The translations under genes were made by a program, and so were the position numbers. This document shows, piece by piece, positions 22,545 through 34,889 of a stretch of 64,000 nt of DNA. Origin of the DNA: Kingdonia uniflora (taxonomy: Eukaryota > Streptophyta > Magnoliopsida > Ranunculales > Circaeasteraceae); assembly GCA_014058105.1 (NCBI GenBank), contig JACGCM010002784.1, forward strand, positions 1,054,001 through 1,118,000, given 5' to 3'. Under the pieces are notes generated by a model that made no database searches, was not told the origin of the DNA, and worked only from the letters and a program-made list of their open reading frames with translations. Every line of letters starts with the position of its first letter. Position 1 is the stretch's first letter.

Positions 22545-22739
22545 GGAAAAATAACGGCTTTTACCCGTCGTAAATTAGTGATGGTTTTAGGTGGCCATAT
22601 TTGGTATTAAAAAAAATGACTGTTGTGTGCGCTGCAGGCCAAATACGGCCAGCCAGAGACGAAAAATGATAGTAATTCCCCATTTTTCCTTAAAACGGCA
22701 GAATGTTGCCCTCGTAAATTAGCATTTTTTCTAGTAGTG
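22545..22739. mobile_element. CACTA-type (En/Spm) non-autonomous remnant
   Basis: Read on the minus strand from 22739 it starts CACTACTAGAAAAAATGCTA, a typical CACTA terminus, followed by atttacgagg. At the other side, cggcttttacccgtcgtaaattag (22555-22580) looks like the inverted subterminal partner, but its CACTA end is eroded. No 3-bp target duplication could be confirmed. Confidence 0.45.
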
Positions 22740-23418
22740 AGAAATTTCTATTTAATAAGCTTCAGATTTTTTCTTCTAATTCATAATATATCTTTTTGAT
22801 TTATGATTTGTTGGGGTGAGTGAAAATGATCAAGGCGTTATCATCATTATTCTTACGTTCACTATGTTCGATTTTCTATTACAAAGAAAAATTCTCCTCA
22901 TTGGCTAGAGGACCAGTTCCAAGAGAATTCTTCATCCCAAGCAAAACACCTTCTTCTCCATTGAACAATCACATATATTATACATGAGTTGCTTAAACTC
23001 AATTTTCTGGCAGGAAAATGCAGAAGCAAAATTGATTAGTATGAATTCTCAATCCCCTCTAGTATTTCAAATCATATGTATCTTAGTAATTTCTTAGTTT
23101 TGTATATGATTTTTGTTGATAGTTTGCTTGTCATATATAGATAAACCCTGTAGATATTTTATTTGATTTTGCTAGGCAAACTGGGGTTTGGTACCCCATA
23201 GACCATCTATACAAAAGAAAAAAAGTAATTACAACCTAATGAAGATTTTACCATTAGTATTTTTCTCCATCATTACATGCAATTCAGAAAGAAGAGAGCG
23301 AACAACCAGAAAAAATTATTTAGAAAATGCTTTTATTGTCCTTGATTTGGATCTCGTTTCTCGACCTCATTTGATTGCCTTTGCCTACTAATTTTTTTCT
23401 TTTGAGTAGTACTATCTC
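22740..23418. other. Unassigned DNA left of the copia element
   Basis: No gene, repeat or terminus is recognised. The 67-codon ORF at 23188-23391 has no familiar motif. Confidence 0.4.
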
Positions 23419-23423
23419 AGACT

Positions 23424-23680
23424 TGTTAGGATATGATGAATCTAGAGCAATATAAGACTATAATATGAAAAAGAGAGAAAAAGAGAAAGATATTTACTGA
23501 TTATCATAATCGTGTTCTCTGTACATAATACAGTGATATATATAGACAACCCAGAAGGATTCCATATTCTACTCTAACTCTCCCCATAACCCTATTAGGT
23601 CTATGAGTTTGCTAGGAGTCTGTATAGGATACCCCAACCCTGTTGGGTTCCTAGCTTGGGCTTGGACCCAACTCTTAACA
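23424..23680 (-). repeat. 3' LTR of the copia element
   Basis: It is preceded on the minus strand by the purine tract AATGGGGAG (23681-23689), which marks it as the 3' LTR. It aligns without length difference to 30267-30523. Confidence 0.93.
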
Positions 23681-23689
23681 CTCCCCATT

Positions 23690-23944
23690 GGGGTTTTCCG
23701 TACTAGGACGACTTGCCTCATTAAAACCTCTGCCTAGAAAAACCCCTTGGGCAAAAAGTTGTACAAGGAAAGAGTATAATCATATGCCCTGAAAGAGTAT
23801 AATCATATGCCCTGAATGGGTTGTAGACGAGTATACGTTGCCTCATCAAAACCTCCAGCCAGTAAAACCTCCTAGGATAAAAACTGCGCTATCAGGAAAA
23901 AGAGTACAACACGCATGTGTCCACGTCAGGTTGGGACTACTCCC
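23690..23944 (-). other. 3' untranslated region of the copia element
   Basis: It lies between the end of the pol frame (RCQGE stop) and the polypurine tract. It holds a perfect-looking tandem duplication of a 26-bp unit, agagtataatcatatgccctga (about 23768-23818). Confidence 0.6.
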
Positions 23945-24350
23945 CCTGACATCGATCTCCCTGAGATAATAAATCTTGTAAACTTCGAATGCCGATTCCA
24001 TGAACTAATCTCTTGAATGTAGGATATGCAAGAGCCTTCGTGAATAGATCAGCCAGGTTGTCTTCTGAATGAACTTGAACAACGTCGATCTCATTCATCT
24101 TCTACAACTCGTGTATGTGGAAGAACTTTAATAAAATATGTTTCATTTTATCACATTTAATAAATCTGTCTTTGACTTGAGCAATACAAGCAGTATTGTC
24201 TTCATAAAGTGTCGCCGGTTTATCTTGGATAGAATTTAGACCATAACTCTTATTGATGTGGTTGATCATAGACCGAAACAAAAAACATTCTCTGCCGGCT
24301 TCATGTAGTGCAAGAATTTCTGCGTGGTTCAAGGATATAGTAATTATTGT
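23945..24350 (-). pseudogene. Copia RNase H and end of pol
   Basis: The frame 24102-24332 reads NHAEILALHEAGRECFLFRSMI, then TLYEDNTACIAQVKDRFIK and KHILLKFFHIHEL. After one stop it continues as VVQVHSEDNLADLFTKAL and RSLQDLLSQGDRCQGE. These are hallmark motifs of plant Ty1/copia RNase H; the E-D-N-x-A-C-I box carries a catalytic Asp. Confidence 0.9.
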
Positions 24351-27300
24351 CTGCTTTACTGATCTTCATGAAATCGCAGTATCTCCATACAATAATACAT
24401 AACCCGATTGTGAGCGGCCTTTATGTGGATCTAACAAATATCCTGCATCGGCGTATCCTATAATTTCTCATTTTTCAAGTTGCGGATAGAACAGAACCCA
24501 GTCTTTCTTGTCGATGAGATATCTCAGAATGTGCTTGATCCCATTCCAGTGCCTTTGGGTAGGAGCTGAACTATGGCAAGCCAAACAGTTCACTGCGAAT
24601 GAGTTATTTGGTCTAGTATACCCAGCTAACTATAACAAAGCACCTCCAAGTTATGGCGTCATAACCTTAGGAGTTTCTCTCCCCATTAAGATGGTAAAAG
24701 ATGTCGTTGTCCACACCCATGTGATGGATGCACAATAAACGACTTAGCACCGTATGCTACATCCATATCGAAGTGTTAGATAACTCTTCTGATATATATT
24801 GCTTGGTGTACGAGTGTCTCTATCAAGATGTTCGATCTGCAAATCGAGACACTCTTAATTTCCCAAGGTCTTGTATTTTGAATTTCTTCCCAAGGTATTC
24901 GGCGGCTCTCGTGATCTTCCCCAGAGGTCTAATGATATCCAAATCATTTATTACACTGTTATGATGAGTAAAGCTAATATCTGTGTTCTAAATAAGAACG
25001 CATAGACAGATAAGAATATTTACAAAGTCCCTAACCTTCAAATACTCAATCAAATTACTATGTCTTATGGGCCCTGATTGCTTCAAGTCAACCATAATTT
25101 TTTTAGTTTTATTACGTACACACCTCGTGCATCAGGCTTAATTACTTCCAGAGGCTTATACCTTTCCAGGTAGCTTCATGTATATATCTGTATCTAGTTT
25201 CCCATATAAATACATGGTATTTACATCAGACGTATGTCTAGCTTGTCCCTGACAACTTGACAGACTGATAAGTACCAAAACGTTATAGCATTCATAACTG
25301 GGTAATAGGTCACACTACAATCGATGCCAGATTTCTTAAAAATTTCCTGGGCAACTAGTCTTGTATTGACCATATTATCTTTATGAGTTAATCATGTTTC
25401 TGTACAATTCCCATTTATAATCGACAGGCTTAATGGTATCATTTCACATTATGAACAAGCTGAGCTGCGCTTGGATTCCTAACACCAACTGTTGCTAATG
25501 TACAACAACACACAATCGTTTATAATTAGTGGTTTTGAATCCTTATCCTAGATGATGAGCACAACAATGAATATAAATACCTTGTCAATGGGTAGTTCCA
25601 TCCGTGATGAACCGACTACATCATTAGTCATATGTGTCCCTTATTCTGTAGCACCCCGGCTCAGAATACTTTCTTTCAACACTGTTCCGCATTAAACGTG
25701 AGCCTCAGATTTGTTTGCGGTACTAATTCCTCTGGAACGTTCTACTGCGGTACTAGTTCCCCCAGAATGTTTTGCTGTGTAGGTGTATTACTTGCAGGTA
25801 CATAAACTTACGCTACTTCAATAGTGTTTATGAATGTATCTAGCAATTCATTTATGACCTATTGGAGGTTTGTAATCTGTTAAGCCTTATTGTTACCTAA
25901 CTTATGTATAGGGATCTAGATGAGACAACGATGGTGTTTTCTAAGACCTCTTAGAAACATCTGCAGCATTGACTGTCATATTCCCCCCCCCCCCCATGCT
26001 GGGAATATCATCTCATCAAAGTGATAATTATCTGCCCTGCAGTATATACGTCGCCAGTGGGTCTAAATATCTAGTAATAAATATGAATCATAACCCACAT
26101 AATACCAAGCCGACGTTGAGGGTCCCATCTGCATACATTGTGGTACGATTGGCACCTGTAAAGAATATCCAAATGTTCGTCGATGGGCGACACCGGGCTC
26201 CGACCCAGTTGCTAGTCACTTTTGGGAAAATATTTCTTGACGATTTGCTAAAGGATGAACCCTAATCAGTGCCGTGGGAGCAAAAATGCATTTCCCATAC
26301 ACTAGCTGGAGGCTATGATCGTAATAACAGTAGCCTAGCAATTATCCTAAATCGCTTGATTAGGTTCTTTGCCAATCCCGAGATGGGTATGGTATGGGGT
26401 ACTCACGATGCTCAAGCCTATGAGTTAGTGGTAAAATAATCATCAAAAGCCTGCGAGTCTAACTCTCAAGCCCCCATAAAGTCGCATCAATCGACTTTAA
26501 TTGGCTAATCCAGGAACTGAGCTTGTGATCGAATGATCTGAGTAAGAAGTCATGCTAACGTTGCATTCCTAGAACCATCTCCTAGATATGTCTGTTATTA
26601 ACATAAATATTCAAGTGTGCCACTATGTGGATTGAAAGGTCTACATGGGTCTCCATGGATGTGTTTGAAGCAAAGGTTGGAGATCCCACTCTACCTTAGT
26701 CATAGACTTTCCTTGAAAGCAATCATTACACGTACACTCTTAGGATCGTCTTTCGTTTTAAGGAAAGTCGAGATGTAATCCTGATAATCCTCCTCGTTAT
26801 CTGAGCCCTGAGGAGTGTATTAGAAACCATTCTAGTACTGTGTTCTAACCTTTAGACATGGAGTGAATGTACAGAACCCTGTCTGTCAGTATCCTCGATA
26901 GTCATTATGTGATAAGTATTATCATGTATCTCCCTAAACTCAGTAAAATCCGGTTGGATTTACTAGTTCATAAATTGGACTAGATACAATGTATTGTACT
27001 GTTAGAGAGTAATAATGTGACACACTTAGCACATTTTATCATGTTGGTCATGCTATCCCCGATACACAAGGTTAGACAAGAAACATAGTCAAATTTCAAA
27101 AAGATTAAGTGTGCGGTACTAATGTCTCTTAGACATGTCTCGCCACTCATCCGATTATCGGTCATCCGCAATGAGCAGATATATCCATAGGCGGGTTGTA
27201 TATAGTAGATAACCTATCATACATGGAATTTAACTACTTCCCAAACAAAAAATTTGAATAATCACAATTTATTAGAACACAATAAATCTCATGTATGTCA

Positions 27301-27479
27301 CAAGCACTTTATTAAAATATAAATAATATGTTCCCAACAAAATCAAAAATACTGACAACAAAAAGTAAATCAAGTCTATCTAGAAAAGAAACAACTAATG
27401 TTCTCTCAATTGTGATATCACATATCTACTGAGATATCATGACGAATTACTATGTATGTTGATCCATGACGATATCAGT
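24351..27479 (-). pseudogene. Degraded copia reverse transcriptase and integrase region
   Basis: Only short frames survive. Position between RNase H and gag, and total length, fit copia RT plus integrase. The piece at 26980-27171 contains a Cys pair (IKCAKC) that may belong to the integrase zinc region, but I cannot identify the catalytic DDE or the YVDD box with confidence. A run of 13 C at 25983-25995 lies within it. Confidence 0.6.
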
Positions 27480-28417
27480 GTCGTCGAAGAAGTCTAACGC
27501 TACAACCTCCACAGGGGTGGAGTTAGTATCAACAATTGTCTGGTGGGTTCAAATTCTTTCACTGGTAGCCAACCGTGGTGTAAGACATTCATGTTCCCAG
27601 TATTCTATGTCACCGCAGTTAAAGCAAGTAGAACTCTAATTAGTCTTCTTTTCTTTCTTCGCATTGCCTAGTGTCCAGGATTTCATAAATCCTTTACCTC
27701 TCTTAGGGCCAAAGGGTTTTTGGTTCCCACCCTTCATGTATCCCTGATATCCTCACCTGCCCCTTCCATATCTTTTTCCCTGACATGTAGAGTTATTTCC
27801 CCAAAATTGAACATTGTTTGACGCAGGTAACAACGCACTCCCAGATGGCCGCATAGCATGATTCTAAATTAGAAGTTCATCATTCTGCTCAGAGAGGAGC
27901 AGTGCCTGAATTAAGACTGTACGAGTCTTCAAGTTCTCTTGTCGATATTGCCTCTGAATTGTAATATTGTTAACATGGAAGGTTGATAGAGTCTTCTCTA
28001 TCATTTTAGCATCAATGACTTTCTTCTCATACAGCTCAAGTGTAGAAGTAATTTTATGGACTGCTGAGTTGTAATCAACGACCGTCCTAAAATTTTGGAA
28101 CCGAAGGGTATTCCATTGGTACATCACTTTTGAGAGCATAATGGTTTTTAATGACCATAATTCCCCTGTAAGCTTGCCCATAAATCTGTTGGCTCAACCA
28201 TGTTGAGATATTCAGTCTTCAGGTCATCCTGAATATGATGATAGAAGATAAGCAAAGCCTTTGCTTTGTCCATGGGATCTTCCTTGTTTCCAGCGACGAT
28301 GGTCTTCTACAGACCAAATGACTTCAAGAATAAGTCAACGTCAATACACCTAGTGAGGTAATTGGCTCCAGTGAGCAGCAATGGTAGAAATTCAACATTT
28401 TTAAGCTTTACAGACAT
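27480..28417 (-). pseudogene. Copia gag with zinc knuckle remnant
   Basis: The ATG at 28417 gives MSVKLKNVEFLPLLLTGANYL, a normal copia gag start. The frame 27864-28181 continues with LRFQNFRTVVDYNSAVHKI, MIEKTLSTFHVNNITIQRQYR and QALLLSEQNDELL. The CCHC knuckle near 27610 reads CFNCGDIEYWEHEC, with Tyr where His is expected. Several stops and frameshifts break it. Confidence 0.85.
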
Positions 28418-30246
28418 TTGTAATGCAAAATAGATATCATAATGAGAGACAAAACTTGATAAACATATCAATTGCATGAAAGACAGATAAGAGTACTTAG
28501 AATAAAACTAAAAAAATAATTCCCAATTATATTATAGGTGAACTCTGTTCAAATTCTAAAACTCACGAAATTCTTTTATATTAATTAAATCCTAAATTTT
28601 ACCCTAAAAAAATAACAATCTTAATCTTATGTGTGCGTTTTAATAGAATCTTAGCCAATATTGCTATTCAAAACCACTAGATGCGTGTTGTCCTTATACT
28701 GAGAACTAGGGTGTTCTAAGCCCTTGAGTTCTATAAAGGTTTATATATTGTAGCCAAATAATCCATTTGTTACGAATATGATGGGTATTAGATGTTTAGC
28801 TGACAAATGGCTCTATCCCGAAGTCAGCTCGGTTCACAAGATAGGTTGATTATGTCTGTCTTTGAACTAATATTCTTGGGTACTATAGGTTGCTTTTAAT
28901 GCTTATATACCTATAAATGTTATTATGTAACATCTAAGTGCACCTAGATATGAAAAATTGGTTCCTCAGACACCAAGTTTTTATAAATAAGACTAAGTCA
29001 ATTCTTAATTGAGCTTTAGTTATTTGCCTTTGACAATTAATTATTATTTAGATATGATTCACAATCATATGCTAAATTAATCTTGGCTTCATATTATCTG
29101 TGATCCCCGATCATGATAATTAGTATCCTAGGGGAATAGCAGTAATATCCTATAAGCTACCATAACATACTTAAATAAGTATTACACTATGTACTTATAT
29201 CACATATAAGTGAGCCAATGCTCCTATACGAGGCACCTATTCCCAAAACAATTAAAAATAATTTTACATAAAAACCCGAAAAGGGTCCTCAACAGGGTAG
29301 GTCCAGTCAATAGGAATTTTTTTTTAAAATTAAGCTCAATTTGACCAAAAATTGGGATATTTATAGCCGTTTTAGTGTCTGGACCAGTTTAACTCGATCT
29401 GGGTCAATGCCTGGACCGGGTTGACTGGTCTGAACCGGTCTGACTCGGTCACACGTACCCCGTACTTGTACCACACATGTCATACTCCCACACGTGTCAC
29501 ACATGCACACACGTCACACATGTCACTCCCACGTGTCTCACACGTACACAGCCACGTCACTGCTCCAGTGACGGTAAAGAATATTCCGGCGCCGGTGAGG
29601 AATATTCCGGTGATCGTCGACAAAAAATTTTGACCAACATTCCGGTGATATTTCGGCAGCCGGCCTCGGTGACCGACCGACAACTTCCACGTGTCAGGCA
29701 TGCCACTCACGTGCCTTGCATGCCCACATGCCACGCACGTACCATGCCATGTCCGTGTGCCACATGTCCCCAACACGTGTCATTGCTGATGCCACTATGG
29801 ATAAGGATGATGTCATAATAAATTTTTTAAATTATTTAAAATTAATGACGTCATCGACCAAAAAGCACCGTTTATGGCTGTGAAACTGCTAAGTTTCAAC
29901 GAGCTATTCCCGGTGATTGGGACATTTCCCTGAGAGGTGTCATATATCAGTAGAAAGCTCTCAGAGTAGGCTATCCAACCAAAGTATTCTCGTCGTCATA
30001 CAATCTCCACAAATAAAAATATACACGTTTGAAAATATCCCTTTATCAAGGGTAAAAAACACTAAAAACCCTAATTTTTAATCCCAAAAAAATATGGAAA
30101 AATAGGCTTTCAAACATGATGATCTATCTTATAGCATATATCTGAATATAGGCATACAAAAAAAATCATAAAATGCCTCTTCTCCTGATCGTTTGGATTC
30201 TGTAAAATCTCTAATTAGAAGGAAATATCTGCCCTCCTCGTTCCTA
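28418..30246 (-). other. Long 5' leader of the copia element
   Basis: There are about 1.8 kb between gag and the PBS with no gene. 29460-29790 is a C-rich stretch of imperfect CACACGTGT/CACATGT words with five CACGTG hexamers (29491, 29530, 29688, 29708, 29774). The ORFs reading through it are by-products of that repeat. 28420-29300 is AT-rich and featureless to me. Confidence 0.6.
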
Positions 30247-30266
30247 GAGCTTGCGTGCTGATAACG
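30247..30266 (-). other. Primer-binding site region of the copia element
   Basis: Immediately inside the 5' LTR the minus strand reads CGTTATCAGCACGCAAGCTC. The ttatcagcacg word is common at this position in plant copia elements. The tRNA is not assigned. Confidence 0.65.
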
Positions 30267-30523
30267 TGTTAGGATATGATGAATCTAGAGTAATATAAGA
30301 CTATAGCATGAACAAGAGAGAAAGCGAGAAAGAGATTTATTGATTATCATAACCGTGTTCTCTGTACATAGTACAGTGATATATATAGATAACCCAGAAG
30401 GATTTCATATTCTACTCTAACTCTCCCCATAACCCTATTGGGCCTATGGGTTTGCTAGGAATCTGTATAAGGCACCCCAACCCTGTTGGATTCCTAGCTT
30501 GGGCTTAGACCCAACTCCTAACA
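30267..30523 (-). repeat. 5' LTR of the copia element
   Basis: It has the same length and ends as 23424-23680 and is followed on the plus strand by the target duplication AGACT. Confidence 0.93.
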
Positions 30524-30782
30524 AGACTTAAGTTATAAAAGCTATGTGTGTAAATGCAATTTAAAATTTTGGAGGAACGGGGTCACTTGAGTTGATCAAC
30601 GTCATGGTTGTTTAATGAAAATATAATTAAATCATGTTCTGCTTGCATCACTCCCCTAGATCTACTTAAGAATATATATTTGTGTCTTAACAAATTTTTA
30701 ATAAGCAACTTATTTAATTGGGAAAGACTAGTAGGGGATTGTGCCATTTGGTTGACTGTGGTAACCATATTTGAGTTTTTTT
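30524..30782. other. Short unassigned segment
   Basis: It starts with the copia target duplication. Opposing small ORFs overlap here with no known motif. Confidence 0.35.
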
Positions 30783-31269
30783 ACTTAAGTCCTGATGTCC
30801 ATACAAATATTAAACTTAAGTCCCGTTATTTAGCAAAAAAAAAATCTTAATCCTCGATTTGTAGTTTGACCCATGTCAACTACAATTGACTGCAGTTGAC
30901 CCAAATCAACAAATATTAAAGACAACTTTACACTTTTTGAATTTAAATTAAAAAAATCAAATAATAAGCCACACCCTCAAAATACTTGTCATGCAGTAAT
31001 TAGGCGATCCAATTTTAAATTTGATTTAGAAGCGGCGGATGAATGACATGTGTCAACAATTTTTAAGTTTAAACAACATTTCACGTGTTTTGCACGTGTT
31101 AAAAATAAGGGTATTTTAGTCTTTGCCAAATAATCGCCAGATTTGAATTGGGTCAATTGCACTCAATTGAAGTTGACCTTGATCAAACTGTAAATCGAGG
31201 ACTAAGATTGTTTTTTTGTTAAATAGCGGGGATTAAGTCTAATATCCATATAAACATAAGGACTTAAGT
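30783..31269. mobile_element. MITE with long terminal inverted repeats
   Basis: The left arm starts acttaagtcctgatgtcc and the right arm ends ggacttaagt. The arms are inverted copies over about 120 bp, including cccgttatttagc/gctaaatagcggg-type and tcctcgattt/aaatcgagga pairs. The middle is AT-rich. There is no coding capacity. No clear target duplication, so superfamily (Mutator-like is plausible) is uncertain. Confidence 0.75.
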
Positions 31270-31652
31270 TAAAATCATCCGATCATATTCCAGTGAGATT
31301 GAACAAGTAAAAAATTATAGGTTGAATAGTTTTGACTCCAATCCATTATATTGAACTAATGTTCTGCAAATGTAAGAATTATACACCTGTCTTAGCATTA
31401 TTTCTTTTTTTTAGATGTCATGGCACCATTCGTATTGCTGTTCTTATTCTTCCCTAGTTTCAGGTATGAATATTTGTATTTCGTTGGGACGATATTTTAA
31501 CATTATTTTACGTTCGATTATCCTAGATTTGAAAACATATATAAGTTATTGCGAATTTTATTTGATTGGATTTTGGTTTGCTTTTCATTTGATGTCTTTC
31601 GCTTCATCCATGATGCCTTATACCTTATGAGTTCGAGCACTGATTTTACTTT
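31270..31652. other. Unassigned segment before the PMD element
   Basis: No recognisable gene or repeat. The 71-codon ORF at 31415 has no motif. Confidence 0.35.
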
Positions 31653-31915
31653 GAGCATCTCCAGCAATTGACTATGGGCTCTGACTGCTAGCCCAGATCC
31701 AACTCAAACTCGTTCTTTTCAGCAGTTGGGACGACGTGGATTTATTTTCATTAATTTATCAGACTTTGGAGCACCACATGGTAATCAAAACACCGCCGCG
31801 GTATCTGTTAAACAAAAACTCTTACCTTCATTCCCTCCCCCATATTGTTTCATCCTCTCTATCATATTTGCTCAAAACTCTTTAAAAATAATTACCACCA
31901 TCAAACCCAATAAAA

Positions 31916-34010
31916 TGCAAATGCCAGAGGGAGACCCCTACCCAAGTTATTACCTAAATTTTAGAGTGACAAGAAATTCAGAGGAAGCCGTAATTCGGTC
32001 GAGGTCCAGAAAAAAAATGTTGTATTTGAAGAACTAGAAGAAATTTAAGGCCAATAACATCCAACCAAAGATTTATTACCACTCGCTCAGATGGTGTGAC
32101 GCACATATTTCAAACTGGCAAGGATCTCACGGTAAGTTTTTGTTTAATGTTGACTTTGTTATTTCTGTTAATTAAGTATTTAACACAATGCTCCAATGAA
32201 CAGAATTACGATTTGATGCGTTTACATGGCACATTCACTATGGTTATAAACGTTTGGAATGGGATATCCAAAATTTCAACAATTAGGGATCCTGTGGTGA
32301 AGATATTCGGGAAGTTCATGGATATTAAATTGGGTAATTTCGATAATCAACTAGCTCAAGTACTAACAGAGCGTTGGTGGCTGACAACTCATACTTTTCT
32401 CTTCCCATGTGCAGAGATAGGGATAACTGCATTGGATTTCACAATGCTTACATCATTGCAAATCAGAAAATATTCTAACACTATTGCCATATGATGACCG
32501 ATAGAGTATTATATATGAGGCAATATAATTACTCTTTTACATTACATTCAATAATACAAAAAGTGGGAACGTCGGCATTGCACATCTAAGGAAGTAATTG
32601 ACCATCATAGAAAATTGGTCTAATGACAGTACGGTGGCTCATGTTTTTATACTTTTCATGATGGGACATTTATGGTTCGAAACAGCCAATGACACCGTCC
32701 CGCCTGGATACCTCGAGGTCGTGGCCGATTTGGACGAAGCTCTCTTATATGATTGGGGTTTTGTTATTCTTGCTTCTTTGTACCATGACTTTGATATCGC
32801 AGTTACGACCGGGGGTGCCATCACTGGATTTTCACAACTTATTGAGGTACACTAACATTTTTCTAATGATTCAAATCAAATAACTTGCAATAAAAGTTAT
32901 TAATGGAATTTCTGATTGTTTTCTGTGTTGTTCCAAAATACAGTATTGGTTTTACGAGTATTGTGGGGTTGGTCACCCCATTGTCATCAATCCGCTAGCA
33001 ATGACGTCGTATCCTCACCTTAATAAAAGGGAGAAGGAGAACAGGAAGAAAACAAATGACCATGAATGAAACTTGTTTATTATAACTAGATACCTCATTG
33101 ACCACCGAACTATTGATTCAATCAACTGGTGTCCTTGGGATACATCTGCAGCTTTAGAGTTAGATGACATACATATTATTTTAGAGCTGTCCTTAAAGAG
33201 GATGCCACTTCAAGTCCTAAATGGAAATTGTAAGTATTACTTAGAAAATAGATATTAGAGGTAGTTGGCTGGCTATGCAGGTATTCTGATGGATCATCCG
33301 TCCAACATATTACCACATCTTAGTCCAGCTGATTTAGAGGCTTTGAAAGAGTCTGGCTTCATTGGCTGTAACAAGTTTTTTATGAATGAGCTGAGGATGA
33401 CTTACGCCGACTACTAGAGAAGCTAAACTTATGAGGTTAGCCACCTGTTGACAGATTTGCAAAGGATGGGGAGTATAGATATGTTTGGGGTCAGTGCACT
33501 TAGGTCTGGTATTATTCATATTGTGGTTACATCAGCAAAGGTGCACAGCTTGTCCCAGGACTTCAGTATGCCTAGTTTGGAGATGGGGCCAGACCCAAAG
33601 TGGAACATGGAGTAGACATGGAAGCGTCAGATGATCCCCATCTACCGCTTGAGAGAGCCGCCACTCATGCCTCCTTCCTACGACTTAGAGGAGTTGTAGA
33701 ACCTGAGTCTGCGTTGGGCGAGCAGATAATCACATTGTTGACTGATCAGGTTATGACATTATCAACGAGCAACTCTATCCGCATGTAAGAAATTTATTTA
33801 TTTATTTTTACTTTTTAAGGTCATATTTATTTTATCAAAATCTAAATAAATTTTATTTGTCCCTTTCAGAACTTACAGTAGAGGACGACACCAACTTTAC
33901 AAGTGGTGTTGCTACCAGATGGCAGTAGCGCTAGGACTAGACAGGGGACCCGTGGAACTAGCATTCGAACCACGGAAGCCGGTAGTATCACCAGGACCCG
34001 ATGTAATGAA
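31916..34010 (+). pseudogene. Plant mobile domain (PMD, aminotransferase-like) gene
   Basis: The domain reads NFDNQLAQVLTERWWLTTHTF, FPCAEIGITALDFTMLTSL, then TVAHVFILFMMGHLWFETAND and LLYDWGFVILASLYHDFDIA. After an intron comes YWFYEYCGVGHP and FIITRYLIDHRTIDSINWCPWD. This is the typical order of the PMD found in plant MAIN/MAIL proteins and in transposons. Plausible GT...AG introns lie at about 32131-32202, 32849-32942 and 33787-33869. Stops occur (for example after KYSNTIAI, before NLFIITRYL, and in the last exons). PMD proteins act in nuclear silencing and transcription, but here it is probably a transposon cargo gene. Confidence 0.75.
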
Positions 34011-34149
34011 TATGATATTGGTACATTTCAGTAGATATAGTTGTGAGATGAATGTTCTTGTAGATGTATATTTTTATTATGTGCATCAGTGTTTAACTAT
34101 TTTTATTGAAGACTTTTGTTTCTCTATAGAAGTACTTGTATGACCTGAT

Positions 34150-34884
34150 ATCGCATTTCTTTAAATTCAATTATTATCGATCAATTTTTACTCTAACTTG
34201 AATTTATATGAAAATACAATTACAATTCCCAAAATAATAGTTCTACGTACAAAATTAACCTTAAAACAGATACAATTAAACCTAATTTATCATTCACGAC
34301 TGATATATGGATTAAACACGGACCATTCAATAAGGGTGAGTGAATCCCGTTCAAAGTTGGAAAGTCGATAATTTTTAGGAGGATCAGGCAAGATATAGTT
34401 TTAGTAAAAAATATCATATAGAGTCTCGAACGGGAACGGCTGATTATATTTTTCATACTGTTCATCTCTAGCTTCGTGCAAAATATAGGCTAGTAGAATA
34501 ACTCTGACCCATCTATCAATACTTTTCTATATCTCATGAAACTCATTACATTTAACCTAAAGTACATTATACCTATTGTATTAACCTACAAGAGGGTATT
34601 AAAGTTCTGTGTGCTAAACGCCTGAGGTTATGGTTGAGAGAGTGTAAAAATATTTTTATACTGTCCTCCGAAAGTATCCCCTTGCGACATTGTAAACGTA
34701 AGTGGGGTATGTGATTGGAATTGAGATTGGTTGTAATAGAGGTATGGAGTGAATTGTGATAATGGGTGTTGAGAGAATGGTGTTAAAGGTGGGTTCTAGG
34801 AGGATCGGGTTGACGGGGTTAAGTTATTACTACTGGTGTCGGAGTGTACCATTTGGGATAATGATGTTTTTTGGCTGCTTAGAG
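34150..34884 (-). pseudogene. Unrecognised minus-strand coding remnant beside the PMD gene
   Basis: Minus-strand pieces such as ILLAYILHEARDEQYEKYNQ and YRLSNFERDSLTLIEWSVF can be read between 34500 and 34200 with one stop. A proline/serine/asparagine-rich stretch precedes them (34700-34850). This looks like the decayed second gene of the PMD-carrying element, but I do not recognise the family. Confidence 0.3.
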
Positions 34885-34889
34885 GTTCT

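Larger units (their letters stand above)
23424..30523 (-). mobile_element. Complete but decayed Ty1/copia retrotransposon
   Basis: Two 257-bp LTRs (23424-23680 and 30267-30523) begin TGTTAGGATATGATG and end (C)CTAACA or CTTAACA. The five bases AGACT flank both sides (23419-23423 and 30524-30528), a perfect target duplication. Coding order on the minus strand is gag, integrase remnants, RT remnants, RNase H. The LTRs differ at about 20 positions, mostly C/T and G/A, indicating an old insertion. Internal frames are full of stops. Confidence 0.95.

Noticed and set aside
22490..22739. Complete CACTA element starting at cactatag (22494)
   Set aside because: The left candidate does not match the right terminus and the 3-bp flanks differ. 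Only the right end is convincing.
25983..25995. Run of 13 C as a regulatory element
   Set aside because: It is an isolated homopolymer in dead copia coding DNA, most likely slippage or sequencing-related.
29421..29818. Overlapping ORFs on both strands with His/Thr- and Cys/Val-rich repeats
   Set aside because: They are translations of the CACACGTGT repeat in the copia leader, open on both strands because of its composition.
34220..34465. 81-codon minus ORF as a named protein
   Set aside because: A different minus frame over the same bases gives the more protein-like sequence, and neither is recognisable.
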